Origin: Cryptomeria japonica
Lineage: Eukaryota > Streptophyta > Pinopsida > Cupressales > Cupressaceae
DNA: 64,000 bases
NCBI RefSeq assembly: GCF_030272615.1
Contig: NC_081409.1
Span: forward strand, 22,818,260-22,882,259
Direction: 5' to 3'
Part shown: piece after piece, positions 34,727 to 45,830 of the stretch
Numbering within the stretch: position 1 is the first letter of the stretch
Layout of the letters: every line of letters starts with the position of its first letter
Position numbers and translations under genes: made by a program
The notes under the pieces: generated by a model
Seen by the model: only the letters and a program-made list of their open reading frames with translations
Databases searched by the model: none
What the model was told of the DNA's origin: nothing

Positions 34727-35547
34727 GACTTAGTGACATTCGGTTGCTTACCTTTTCTGATTTGACACATGTTGTCAGTGTGACCTTGATTTCCATAGTA
34801 GTTGCAAATAGGCTTCTTTCTTTTGATGTTATTCTTGTTTCCAGCTTGCTTTGATGATTCTCCTCTCTCGGTAGTATGAGTTTCCTTCTCGGTAGAGTCT
34901 TTTCCTTTGTAACTGAGTCCTGCATCTTTGTTGGGTCTTCTTGTATTCAGTTGCTCATCCAACATCTTTGATGCTTCATAACTCTTCTTGAGTGTTTCTT
35001 TGGATTTCTTCTCTGATTCAAGTTCATCGGTCAACCTTGATACTTCAAGTTTCAATGCTTGATTCTCATCATTTTTCAGAATTGCTTCATGATGTGCATA
35101 ACCTAGTTGATCTGACATATTTTGTTGAATTCTAGTCAACCTTGTGATTTCATCATTCTTATCAGATACTAAGACTTCAAATTTTTGTTTCTCTCTTTCT
35201 AGATCTCTTACTTTATCCTCGGTTGTCCTCAATGCATCAAGATTTTCAGTCATCTGTGTGCTGAAATATTCATGTTCTCTTTTCATTGCTTTCAGTTGAT
35301 CAGCCAGTGCTTTGTTCTTTTCTTTCAATAATCCAATCATTTCTTCAGTTTCTTCAGATATACTATTCTCAGATGATGTCTCAATTTGTTCCACTAACTC
35401 TTGAGAATCCTGCAAATCATCAGATAATCTTCTTCTTACTTTCAGAGATTTTTGCATTTGTCTTTGCATATCCACAATCACTTGATTAGCATGATCCAGT
35501 TCTTCTTGCAAATACACAATCCTCCGAGATTGTTTATAGCCTTCCAT
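34727..35547 (-). CDS. Element C ORF1, N-terminal part (coiled-coil protein)
   Basis: The ATG at 35547 lies about 50 bp inside the primer-binding site; an open frame continues upstream into the LTR, but this is the first ATG after the primer site. The part left of the D insertion is about 275 residues, free of stops. It has long heptad-rich stretches full of Glu, Lys, Leu and Gln (for example LKEKNKALADQLKAMKREHE), predicted coiled coil. A basic tail follows with a first knuckle CNYYGNQGHTDNMC in which the second Cys has become Tyr. It probably is a gag-like particle protein, though I see no standard gag domain. Confidence 0.7.
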
Positions 35548-35595
35548 TGATAAGATCTTTCTCTTTAGGCAGTTAAACCCTTTTCCAAGATTCAA

Positions 35596-35607
35596 GCTCT
35601 GATACCA
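35596..35607 (-). other. Primer-binding site of element C
   Basis: Minus-strand TGGTATCAGAGC, a perfect initiator tRNA-Met site, two bases inside the 5' LTR. Confidence 0.88.
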
Positions 35608-35609
35608 AT

Positions 35610-36751
35610 TGTTAGGCCCAATATGGAAAGCTAATGTACTGAGAGGGGAGGAGTGAATCAGTACTTCAAAAATTTTCTTGAATACTAACTTTACTGTTAT
35701 GCATAAACCGAATAGTGCAATAACATAATATAAAACTAAAACAAATAGATAACAATCATACATGATTCACTCCATAACACATATATTTTGGTTACGCAGA
35801 AACTCTTGGTTAGAGAGAAAAACTGCGGTGGGGATGGCACCCACAACTTCACTACTGTAATAATAAAGAGTGCTCGGTTAGAGCTACATGTTTAGCTATT
35901 TCTCATAGCTTACCCTGTTAGGAGTAACAAGATTTGTTAGATCTACCTTGCTAAAGGATTTCACAACACTTCATCTAAATGTTGCACTTGGTTAGAGGCT
36001 TTACAATTTATAGACTTGATTAGAGTCTTTTACCCTGTTAAAGGTTTCTCTTACAACTTCACAATATTACAATAAAATCATTACAAATATCTACAGCTTT
36101 ACATCTGAAATGATATAGTAGATTCTATATGCTTAGAATAAGTTACCTTGCTTATAGCATACCTTGGTAACCCATATAGTAACTCGGTAAACTCTTCTGT
36201 TTACTCCGTTCTTTAACTGTTCTCTGAAAACCTTCTCGGTGACCTCTGTGTCTCTGTAACAGTCTTTTTACACTCATGCACACACACACTTTTAATTCTT
36301 AACTCATGATGTATAAATAGATCTCTTATGACAGTGATCCATTCATTGCTTCGATCTTACAAATATGATTTATTGAATGAATAACCATGCAAATTATTTC
36401 ATTGGTTAAATGACCTCAAAATCATACACAATCTTTAAGTGCAATTTCCAATGTGATAACAGTTAAATGTGCCTCGATCTTGTAACACGTTTTCATATGC
36501 ATGTCCAGGTTCAATGAATCTAGTAACACGTTTCACTCGGTGTATATCAACTCAGTGTGTCATCTTTGCTACTCGGTAAACATGAAATGATACTCGGTAG
36601 ACAACTCGGTGTATACTACGTTTTGAGACTTACTTTCTTCTGTAACCGACTAGACTGTGCATACCGACTGAATATCTCGGTAGAGATAACCGACTAGAGT
36701 ATATAGAATAACTTTGACATGAAACTAATGGCAACTTGATAAGTAGTAACA
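35610..36751 (-). repeat. Element C 5' LTR
   Basis: 1142 bp, pairing with 21243-22384 without obvious large indels. It retains CTCGGT at sites where the other copy has CTTGGT. Confidence 0.9.
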
Positions 36752-36756
36752 ATTAC

Positions 36757-37253
36757 CTATGCAGTGGGAGTTTCTAGGCGTGTATGTGACATGTATTGCA
36801 CTTGGAGCTTATGATTGCATATTATAGGTTGTATATGTTGATGATATGAGATTCACTTGATATGTATATCTTGAAGGTATGGATAGTTGGATGTGTTAGC
36901 ACTAGCTTTGGGTGCTATTTCAGCTACGATGATTGGTTCTTGACATCTACCGATGCATTTGTTACCTTTGGATTGAGAGTTTGGGTTTGGATATTAGTTG
37001 AGATGGGACTTATCATTTGTTGTGATAGATTGTGTGGCTTTCTCTTTGGATGGCCTTTTCTATGTCCAATGGTAGTGGCATGGTCAAGGTTGGGAGCATT
37101 CATGTATGAGATGGTGGTCATTTTGTTTCTTGTTGCAGGTATCTTGATGGAGTACATGGAGCACTTGGATTCCATGATGGTATATGTGTTGGAGGGTTTG
37201 TTATCTTGTTCATGTTGTGGTTACTTATTGCCCCGTTACGCAATGTATATAAC
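36757..37253 (+). other. Element A internal sequence, non-coding
   Basis: T/G-rich sequence continuing element A after element C. A 138-codon open frame (36862-37278) is rich in hydrophobic residues but runs into the LTR and has no family signature, so I treat it as chance. Confidence 0.5.
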
Positions 37254-37264
37254 AAGTGAGAGAA
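37254..37264 (+). other. Polypurine tract of element A
   Basis: AAGTGAGAGAA directly precedes the TGTTGGG start of the 3' LTR, in the position of the plus-strand primer. Confidence 0.65.
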
Positions 37265-37975
37265 TGTTGGGTAAATAGGTGTTGTACACCTTGCATAATA
37301 ATTTTTATAATTGTAATATTTATTTATTATGTGAGTTTCCCATGGACATGTAATGTAATATTTATTTATTTGATGTTGCACATGGACGTGTGACATGTAG
37401 AGATTCTTTGGGAATATTTTCGAGACCACTTGATGAGTTTTATTGTAACATTGAGATATATTGTATTCATTTAATATTGGGGAAATAAATTTGATAAAGT
37501 ACCCAATACTAGATGTGGGGTCAATGGGGTAGGTAGCCCATGGTATTTGCACGTGGTTTTGATGTAATACAACTTGGTGGTTTTGTGGGAGCTTGTGTCT
37601 ATAAAAGCAACCACAAGGGTAGTTGTTTGAGTAAACCAGAGAGCTAGGTTAGCCAAGTTTAGCATTTGTGGAGGTTGGAAGCATGGCGTGAGATGTCTGG
37701 TTACATGCTTGTTCAAATGGTGTGCTTGTTGATTGTTGGGTTTCGAAGGATTTCACAGTTGTATTGTAATGTTGCATTGCTGAATAATACATAGTGATTG
37801 ATTCTTTTGGAGGCTGAGTTTTTCCCTCATGATGGTTTTGTCAAGGTATATCTTGTGTCATCTTTGATGGGTATGTTGTCTATTCTTTGCATGTGGATTC
37901 TATGTGATTATTTTGTTGAAATCTAAACTGGGTTATGTGGAAATTGTCATAAAGTTGGTTGCAAGTTTCCTTACA
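37265..37975 (+). repeat. Element A 3' LTR
   Basis: 711 bp pairing with 786-1501. TATA-like CTATAAAAGC at 37599-37608. Ends TTTCCTTACA, followed by the duplicated CACTT. Confidence 0.88.
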
Positions 37976-37980
37976 CACTT

Positions 37981-39173
37981 CTAAACTAGTAGGAACCCTA
38001 AAGTTTGATTGTGTTAGCAGCAACTTAATGAATGAGGATCTGTGACGAAAATAAATTACATAAAACCAAGGAGGAGAAGCCTTTACTACAATTGATTGTG
38101 ATAGAAAAATTGATCTAAACCATGAACAACATTCAAGGTCAAGAGGCTGATCAAAGTCAAAAAGAGGTAGGTTGATGTGTTATCATTGTGGAAAGGCAAG
38201 ACACATGAAAAAGTAATGTCGAATCTAGAAGAGAGAACAAAAGGATAAAAAATCAACCAATACAAATAAGAAATCAGCTAGCACAAAGGAAGGTGAGAGC
38301 ACAACCATAGTTTCAGATAATGAGGTTTTATTTATTGTTTCAATGGAAGATGCATTTTTATATACCTCTAGCTATAGCATTGATTTGATTCTTGACTCTA
38401 GAGCATCTCACCATGTAACCCCAAACAAAGACAATTTTATTATGTATAATCCTAGTAATTATGGTAGAGTGCACTTGGGAAACAATCATTTTTGTAACAT
38501 TGTTGGAGTGGGAGATGTCCAATTCAAGACAAAGGATGGACAATATATTTTACTAAAATAGGTTAGGCATGTTCTAGAGATGCGCATGAGTTGAATTTTT
38601 ATAGGACGTTTGGATGATAAAGGTTGCTAAACGAGTTTTGGAAAAGGTGGTTGGAAAATTTGTAAAGGGACACTACTCATGGCTAGAAGATCCAAGGCAG
38701 GAACATTGACATTAAGAGCAATAGAAGTGAAATCAGATGTTGCTTTTGTTGCAAAAGAATAATTCCCAACAAATTTATGGCATAATCATTTGGGTCATAT
38801 GAGTGAGAAGGGCCTAAAAACCCTCATGGACAAAAAATTGCTGCTAGGTTTAAAATCTTATAATCTTGATCTTTGTGAGCATTTTATTTATGGTAGGCAA
38901 TGAAGTGTTTCATTCCTTAGAGGTGGTCATGAGTGGAAAACAAATTTGTTAGAATTGATACATTATGATGTATTTGGGCTAGTAAAAATTAGGTCATTAG
39001 GAGGAGCCTCATACTTTGTACATTTATAGATGATGCATCTAGGAAGGTTTGGGCCTACCCTATGAAAATCAAAGATGAGGTATTCAAGATATTTCAGAAG
39101 TTTCATGTTGTTGTTGAAAGAGAGACTAATAAATTACTCAAGTGTTTGAGAACATATGATGGTGGAGATTATT
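37981..39173 (+). pseudogene. Element Z gag end, protease and integrase N-terminal part
   Basis: The gag frame resumes directly after CACTT. A CCHC knuckle CYHCGKARHMKK then Cys lies at 38178-38219, with a stop just before its last Cys. Protease follows near 38390 with DSRASHHVT, where the usual catalytic-loop Gly of DSGAS is Arg. Downstream are LWHNHLGHMSEKG and CEHF (integrase zinc region), HYDVFG (first catalytic Asp) and a TYDGGDYCS segment (second Asp). There the frame is cut by element F inside the duplicated GTTCC (39174-39178). Numerous stops and frameshifts are present. Confidence 0.8.
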
Positions 39174-39178
39174 GTTCC

Positions 39179-42100
39179 TGTTGGTACCTATAAAATTATG
39201 AGGGTTTAGGGTTTTTGCTTTTCCAGTGAAAACATTTAGAAAATAAAACCTTTGTAGCGCATTGTTGTAATTCATATTGAACTTGAACCTTTGAACCTTT
39301 TTGGTTCAAAGTTCAAGGTTCAATCGTTTCTCTTGTGTGAGTTGTGACTTTGTAATATATTTTACTAAGCAAGTGAAAATGCATTATGTCTGTTTTGAAC
39401 CATTTGCAAATCGGTTCAAGGTTCAAGGTTCAAAATGTCCCTTTTCTTTTGATTAAAAGTCTTTGCTCATCATTTTTCCACTTAAGCAGAAGGTTTTGTG
39501 TGTCATCAAGAGGGGGGCCCTTTTAAGTCTAGGCTTGGGTGGGTTCTGATAAATTTTAATTCTGCCTAAGTCTAATGTCTTTTCCTATGTATCTGTCGGG
39601 CTTCCTAAAGATCAAGCAGGTTCATGTTGATCTTGCAGTTGTTCCTATACCACAACCCAAAAGTGCTCGATGGTTATTCACCGCGACATGGCGAATAAGT
39701 GGTGGGACCCATGAGAAAGGTGTGAAGCGCAGAAAGTCCAAGAAGATCAGAAGTCAAGTTTTCAGACTATCCCAATGACCCGATGGAAAGGGCCAAGGCG
39801 AACCTTTTATCCCACATTGGCCGCAGGGAGGAGCATTTCAGTATTTTGTGCAAGGCCACATATATCCAAAGTGTCCAAGCTTACGGGCTTTTGGTAAGTG
39901 GCAGCTCAGAAGCGGTGGGCCCCTGTGCGCATCTCAAAGTGCCCAAAATTTTGCAGTAAAAGGGCAAGTTAAACATCAAGCAAGTTGAATGCAAATCCAC
40001 GACCATCGCTATACTTCCATGCGAAGGTGATCGACTGTTAATGTTCACGACTTGGCGACTGATGAGGTGGCAGACAAGTGGCAGACACGTGGTGACATCG
40101 TGGCATAGGATGTAGCTACTCAGAGGGCTAAGGGTCAAGCAGTTCAAGAAAGATAAACGATGATCAAGATGGATCCAAGGGTTGTCGCTATGTTGAGAAG
40201 CTAAAGGTCGAGCAATTTGGGAAGATCTGACGGTCGGGCGAGATGCTCTAATGGTTGTCACCATGTGAAAGTGCTCGCCAAATATCCCATGCAACTTGGT
40301 GACAAAGAACGTGCACTAAAAGGAAAGTGGACCAGGTGTTAAGGATCGAGCAGCTTGAGGGAAGATCTACGGATGTTGCTATATTGCCATGTGAAGATGC
40401 CTGATAGTTATCACCTGCAACATAGCATCTGACCAGGTGGCAGTTGAGGTGGTAGTCCAGGCGGGCTTTGGCTTAATCTGGATGTGCCACATAGCGAGAG
40501 TATAGGAAGAATCAGGGCGGGCCCAAGTCTAGTGGCAATTCCAAGGTGGCGGGTAGATGAATCCAAAGGCAAGTCAGGATGTGCCATGTGTCGAACCCTC
40601 CAAAAAAGAAAGTGATAATGGGAGCCGCTCAGGTGAGGTAAAAGAAGGACAATTTAGGGCAGATCAATGGTAATCTGAGGCAGATCAACGATTGTTGCCA
40701 AGTTGCAATGGAAAGTTTCTCAATGGCTAAAAGCCACGACTTGGCGACCAAGCAGTTGGGCCCAATGGAGAAGAAGAGCAGTCCGAAGGAAGTAAAGAAC
40801 AAGCAAGTTCAAAGAAGATCTATGGTCGTCGCCATACCATAAGATGAAGGTGCTCAAATGTTAATGGCCATGACCTGGCGACTGATGAAGTGGCAAGACA
40901 GGTGGAGTCTAGAGGGACTCATGAGAAAACCTGGAGGTGACATGTGGACGATATTTGCGAGGGTTAACTTTTGCCCAGATATGGATTTGTCAAATATCAG
41001 TGGATGGATCTCGATCTGAGGAATCTGATTTTGCAGTCAAGTGTAACCCACGGCAAGTATTTTTGGGATAGTGACCTTGGGATCTCGGAGTTTATTCTTC
41101 AGTCAGAAAGATTGGATTTTCTACAGGCCAAGTACAGTAGTGATTAAGTTTTTAAAATCCCGAGACTAGGTGGTGGGGCCTATTTCTAAGCGATTACTCA
41201 GGGAAGTTAAAAGGCGTGTTAGTTTCCCATGATCGAATGGTTGTCGTTATACCACAATGGAATCTCATCCAAACTTTAAAGGTCGTGACTTGGAAACTAA
41301 AGGAAAAGTGCTAAGAGAGAAGGCCTCCTGATCCATTGGCACCAAAGAAATTTAAATATTCAAAAGAAATATCGACAGAGCTATGCAAGTTGCATATGAC
41401 ATTGCTTCAAGATGAAAATGGGTTGGTGAGGGGCATCCAACAGATCTTTAGGGAGATATGCAAAGAACATAATGGTGCATCGCTCTGTGTCTTCTTAGAT
41501 AACAGCTCATCAATGCTCTGGCACAAGATGATCCACTGACATTATGAAGTTGCCTATTGTTGCAACCATTTTTGGGTAATAGGAGCCTGCCCTTTTGGCC
41601 ATCTTCCAAATGAATGCGCAGTGAATTAATGAAGCACGCATCCCAAAAAGAATGTTAGATTTCTCCCTCAACTTCAATGGCACAAAAATGTAACGTTTGC
41701 AATAAATGATTTCTATAAAAGGATACCAAGGCTACCTAGAAAAGGGACACAAATTTTTGTAGCTAAACTCTAGCAAAATAATACAGGCCTTTGTCTTAGC
41801 AATTTTTGAGTCAAAAATGAAGTACATGTAACCTTCTGACAAAGGAATGAAATATACAGTCCAGAGAATTTAAATTCAGATTTGTATTGTCTCTATGTCA
41901 TTGTACTGGTGTTCATTTCGTTTAAGTAATCAAGGATTTCTTATTTGAATGATTTGTTAGGCATCTAATGACATTGTTTTGAGTCATTTTATTAAGGATA
42001 AAAATTTAAAATACTTTGAACAAAGTCATTGATATCAGTACTCTTGGTGTGGATTGGATGATGAATTCTAATGTAGATTAGGACTTTGTGTATGTCAAGC

Positions 42101-42539
42101 ATATTCAAAGTTGATAGATCAAGAACTTGTGATTTGTGTGCTAGTTTCTCTTTTCAGGTTGCAGTCTGTTGTAGATGACTCTGTTGCCCGGATAAGGCAC
42201 TAGTTTATCTGTTTGTTTTTTATGCATTTTGTGATCCTTTTAAAAAAAAGTCAAATCAATTTTCCATTTAGGTTAGTTGTACTAGTTAGTAAGGAAAGTT
42301 TGCAAGAATTTACACTAGTTTTCTACAAACCATTTACTATTTTTGCGAGAAAATAGTCTTTAAAAGGGTTCACCTGCCCAAGCTTTTGTAAGATTAAAGT
42401 ATAGGAGGTTTCCTAATTCTGGAACCTCATATTGTTGTCTTTATTTCAAAATTTTGTTGTTCTCTTCCATTGCAACACAAAGGCAGTAATTTTCACTTTT
42501 AAAGAGAAGAAACATAAGTTTTCAAAATGGAGAACAACA
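39179..42539 (+). repeat. Element F 5' LTR with module array
   Basis: 3361 bp. It contains about eight GATC/CGCGA modules, such as box A at 39629 with box B at 39682 and box A at 40817 with box B at 40869. A short remnant frame is at 41336-41539 and a TATA box CTATAAAAGG at 41713-41722. Compared with the 3' LTR it lacks about 1 kb (joined near 40195) and about 50 bp just before the TATA box. The rest aligns well. Confidence 0.87.
41713..41722 (+). promoter_or_regulatory. TATA box of element F LTR
   Basis: CTATAAAAGG, also present at 53506-53515 in the 3' LTR, lies about 820 bp before the LTR end. It is a good candidate for the core promoter. Confidence 0.5.
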
Positions 42540-42542
42540 AAA

Positions 42543-42561
42543 TTGGCAACTCTGCTGGGGA
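42543..42561 (+). other. Primer-binding site of element F
   Basis: TTGGCAACTCTGCTGGGGA starts four bases after the 5' LTR. It resembles the tRNA-Arg-type primer sites known from Tat/Ogre elements (from memory). A second version, TTGGTGACTCCAATGGGGA, lies 105 bp downstream at 42648-42666. Confidence 0.6.
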
Positions 42562-42918
42562 TTGAATGAACTGTTGGGAATCTCTGGTTAAGAAAGATTT
42601 GTTTAATATATAGTTGAGGTTACCCCATCTGAGTCACCACAACAAAATTGGTGACTCCAATGGGGAGTGATCTAAAGATCTCTGGTTTGGACTATTGAAT
42701 CAGATTGTAATTGAGTTTAATCCTTGATCTATCTCATAGCATCTTAGAATACTATTCAGTTCTTTTCTAAAGATCAACAGTTTCATTCTTAGGTGTCTTG
42801 TAAGTGATTCACTGTGTTAAAATATATTTTATTCCCAAGATATTGGGTGGCAACTCTGAAGTAAAAAAAACCAGTTTTCTTTTAGAAAAAATCACTTTAA
42901 CTTCACAAGATTAGCAAG

Positions 42919-45779
42919 ATGAATAGGAGAAGGAATACTAGATCTTATATGAAGAAAAACCCTTAAGAGAAGTTGCATGAAGGATTACCTAAACTAGTCA
43001 AGAAGGCCTGGAGAGGAACTATTATTCCTGATCAGTCAAGTCAATCATGGAAATAGAAGAGCAATCATACAGGTAATTCTTTTGAGCATCCCATATATGC
43101 AAGGTCCAATGCCTCTTCTCATGACTCTGACCATGATATTATGGGTTTTCGTGTTGGCCTATTTGGCACTATTGATGATATCCAAACCTTTCACCAAAGA
43201 TTGTCTAATGCCAATGTTTCTGGGAGAGATAGGCATAGTACAAGTAATAGAGCCAGTTCCATTCCCAAAACTATGGAAGGAAATATTAGCCTGATTGATA
43301 TGGACCAGTTAAATGTGTCTGATTCAGAGGAAACTTTTCTAGACCAAGATGAAGTGTCTCAGGAGATTGAGGCACTAAATCAGAGAGTACATCAATTGAT
43401 TACCATAAGAAAAAAGAAAGATAAGGAAAAGGAGAATGAAACCAAAGCCAAACTCATTGAAAGAGATAGGTTATTAAGACAAATTATGGAGCTTGAGTTG
43501 TTTTCTCAAGAAGAACCTAGGAGTAAAGAGCAAGGTCCTGTTATTAGGGAAATCTTTGATCCAGAAATTCTTTCTGCACCTAAAGTTGCAATACAACCTA
43601 GTTGGGAGGTTCACAGTGATCCTCAACCTACCAAACCTATTGTTGACAAAGGAAAGTAGAAAGTAGTGGAGAATAGATCTATGGGTCTAGTGTTAGGAAG
43701 TGCAGAAGGACCCCAGGGAATGATGTCGCATGAAATTGAGGTAGAAAGGATAAGGAAATTAAATGAAGACCTGCAAAGGGAGTTAGAGAAGGCTGAAATA
43801 GAAGCACTTAATGCCGAATTCAGGAGAAAGATACGATGCTTGAAAGATCCTCCTATAACTTTCCCACCTGTAGATCATAGTGATCCTATGTCCCAACATA
43901 CTTCTGCCTCTTTGTTAACCAATAATAAAAACAAGTGCTATCCCACCCGTCAGCCAATCTAAAGATGCTACCCCAAATATTTCTACTATTCCTCCAAATA
44001 CACTTCCAGCAAATCAAGCGAGTCACGGATTACCCCATAATCAAAGCCATCAAAATCCTAGAGTTGGCGGATCAAGTCCAAGGGTGAATACTGGAAACAA
44101 CTTTATTGGAAATCAGATTCAAAGGAGACTGATAAATGTTGAGTTGTATAGGCCATTGTATTTTGATGGAATTCCCAGATATCCAAACCATGTCCCTATT
44201 GAAATGAGGGATAAACTCTAGAAGTTTGTTGGGAATAATGCTCTTAGTGCTGAAGAGCATTTGAAATCTTTTGGTGACATGATTAATGACTATGAAATTG
44301 CACATGAAGATGTCATCATGAAGCTATTTGTGTAATCCTTGATTGAGGATGCTAGAGATTGGTACAAAGGGTTACTTGTGGACAGTGTAGGTTCTTGGGA
44401 AAAGTTCAAAAATTGATTTCAAGAGCAATATGGAGATAAGAAAAATGTGAGCTTCATGCTCAATGAATTTAACAACATCAGGAAATCTGATAATGAAGTC
44501 GTCACAGATTTTAATGCAAGGTTTCAAAAGGCAATGCGTAGACTTTTTAAGTGATGAGGTTAGATGAAAATGTGTATCTAACTACCTACTATAATGCATT
44601 TGACCCCAAAATGGATTACATTCTCAGAGATAAGAACCCACATAGCTTGAGAGATTCTTTAAGAATTTCCATTAATGTAGAGAGTAATAGAAAAGCATCA
44701 GGTAAAGTGGGAAGAAGGACTAATGGAAGATTGTGGCAGGAACAAAAATCACAACAAAATAAATCCTCCAAAGAAGAGGATAAGATAGAAAAATTAATGA
44801 CCGCGGTCAAGGATCTTACTACTTAAGTAAGTAAACCTGAGAAACCTCACTATAATTGGCAAGACAGACCTACTAGATTGCATGATATGCCATATAACAC
44901 TGCATGGAAAGATGGAAACCTGTGCAAGATAGATCAAAAGGTACACAAAATCAAAATACCTCTGACCCTTTGAAGGGAGGAAATATGCATAATTTGGAAA
45001 ATACCTCGTGGTGTATGGCATGTGACGGGCCACATTCCCCTTATCAGTGTGTTGTGGCTCAAACTATAAATGAATCAATGAGAAGTGAGGATGAACCTGC
45101 AGTTAATATGTTTGAGTATATAGTGGAAACTGACTGAGAGTCTTTAGAAGATGAAGCAAGTGAATATGATGTCTCAAGAAGCAATGCAAATTACCAAGAG
45201 CAATTGACAATTGATTGGCATCCCACTTTGAATATAGTCACAATAGAAGATCAAGAGATTCACCTTAGAAGCCCTAGTGAGGAGGAAGTCAAGAATCTCA
45301 CTAAGGCTGCAATAGCTAAAGCTAAGCATAATTATAATCTGAGAAGAAGCAAAGATGATGGAAGTCAAGGTATGCCCGGTTCTCTGTTTTTTAGAGAAAC
45401 TTCTTCTAAGAGGTCCACTAAGAACAAAACTTCTGTCAAAGATAATCAGACTAAAGGTGACCAGTCAAGTAGTTCAGCAGAACCTAGTATTGTTGATACA
45501 ACTAGATGTAAGGAAGAAACCACTGGTGACAAGAGAACAAGTCACCAGAAGACAGAAAATGTTAACACTATTTTTTATATGACTCAAGCTTTAACACATA
45601 TGAAGGTTTTAGTACCTTTGATAGAGCTACTAAAAATAAAAGAACATAGAGAGATTGCCTTTTCTCCGATTTCAAGTATATTAGATGGAGATGCTTCTTC
45701 TAAAAGGGGAAATGCAAAGGATGAGAAGGATCAAGAACAAGGAGTCCCGGAAGTTTACGTGGTCACCACTATTAACTAA
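42919..45779 (+). pseudogene. Element F gag
   Basis: ATG 42919 opens the frame (MNRRRNTRSYMKK). Stops near 42962, 43051 and 43657, a shift before 44099, further stops and a shift near 44551 break it. Recognisable parts, in order: Glu/Lys-rich coiled coil (43340-43960); gag domain with DARDWYKGLLVDSVGSWEKF and FQEQYGDKKNV near 44350-44450; a knuckle CMACDGPHSPYQC at 45012-45050; and a charged tail to 45779. Gag builds the particle. Confidence 0.8.
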
Positions 45780-45830
45780 GAACCATCTCAGATAGATCCC
45801 TTTTATGTCACACTATTAGTAAATAACAAA

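Larger units (their letters stand above)
21243..36751 (-). mobile_element. Element C: non-autonomous LTR retrotransposon with two unusual ORFs
   Basis: It has a perfect duplication ATTAC (21238-21242 and 36752-36756) and two LTRs of 1142 bp each. A perfect TGGTATCAGAGC primer site and a polypurine tract beside the 3' LTR give minus orientation. Without the inserted element D it is about 8.0 kb. It encodes ORF1 (coiled coil plus zinc knuckles, from 35547) and ORF2 (26137 to about 22780), but I see no protease, RT, RNase H or integrase. It must have moved with proteins supplied in trans. Shared primer site, multiple polypurine tracts and LTR 3' motif point to B/D-type elements as the helper; that is inference. 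Confidence 0.85.
786..37975 (+). mobile_element. Element A: 37.2 kb nest-bearing non-coding LTR retrotransposon (LARD-like)
   Basis: Two LTRs (786-1501 and 37265-37975) begin TGTTGGG and end TTACA. They are flanked by the perfect duplication CACTT (781-785 and 37976-37980). A PBS-like site follows the left LTR and a purine tract precedes the right LTR, so orientation is +. After subtracting the inserted elements, about 4 kb of its own internal DNA remains, at 1502-3569, 5285-5337, 11773-11999, 13201-14521, 21189-21242 and 36752-37264. I see no gag, protease, integrase or RT motif in these parts. It therefore looks like a large retrotransposon derivative that depended on proteins from another element. 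Confidence 0.85.

Noticed and set aside
34654-35763. Full 369-codon minus-strand frame as one gene
   Set aside because: Both ends lie in LTR sequence (5' LTR of C and 3' LTR of D). Only 35547 down to the D insertion is ORF1.
36862-37278. 138-codon hydrophobic open frame
   Set aside because: It lies in the T/G-rich non-coding part of element A and runs into its 3' LTR. T-rich sequence gives Phe, Leu and Val by chance, and no family motif is present.
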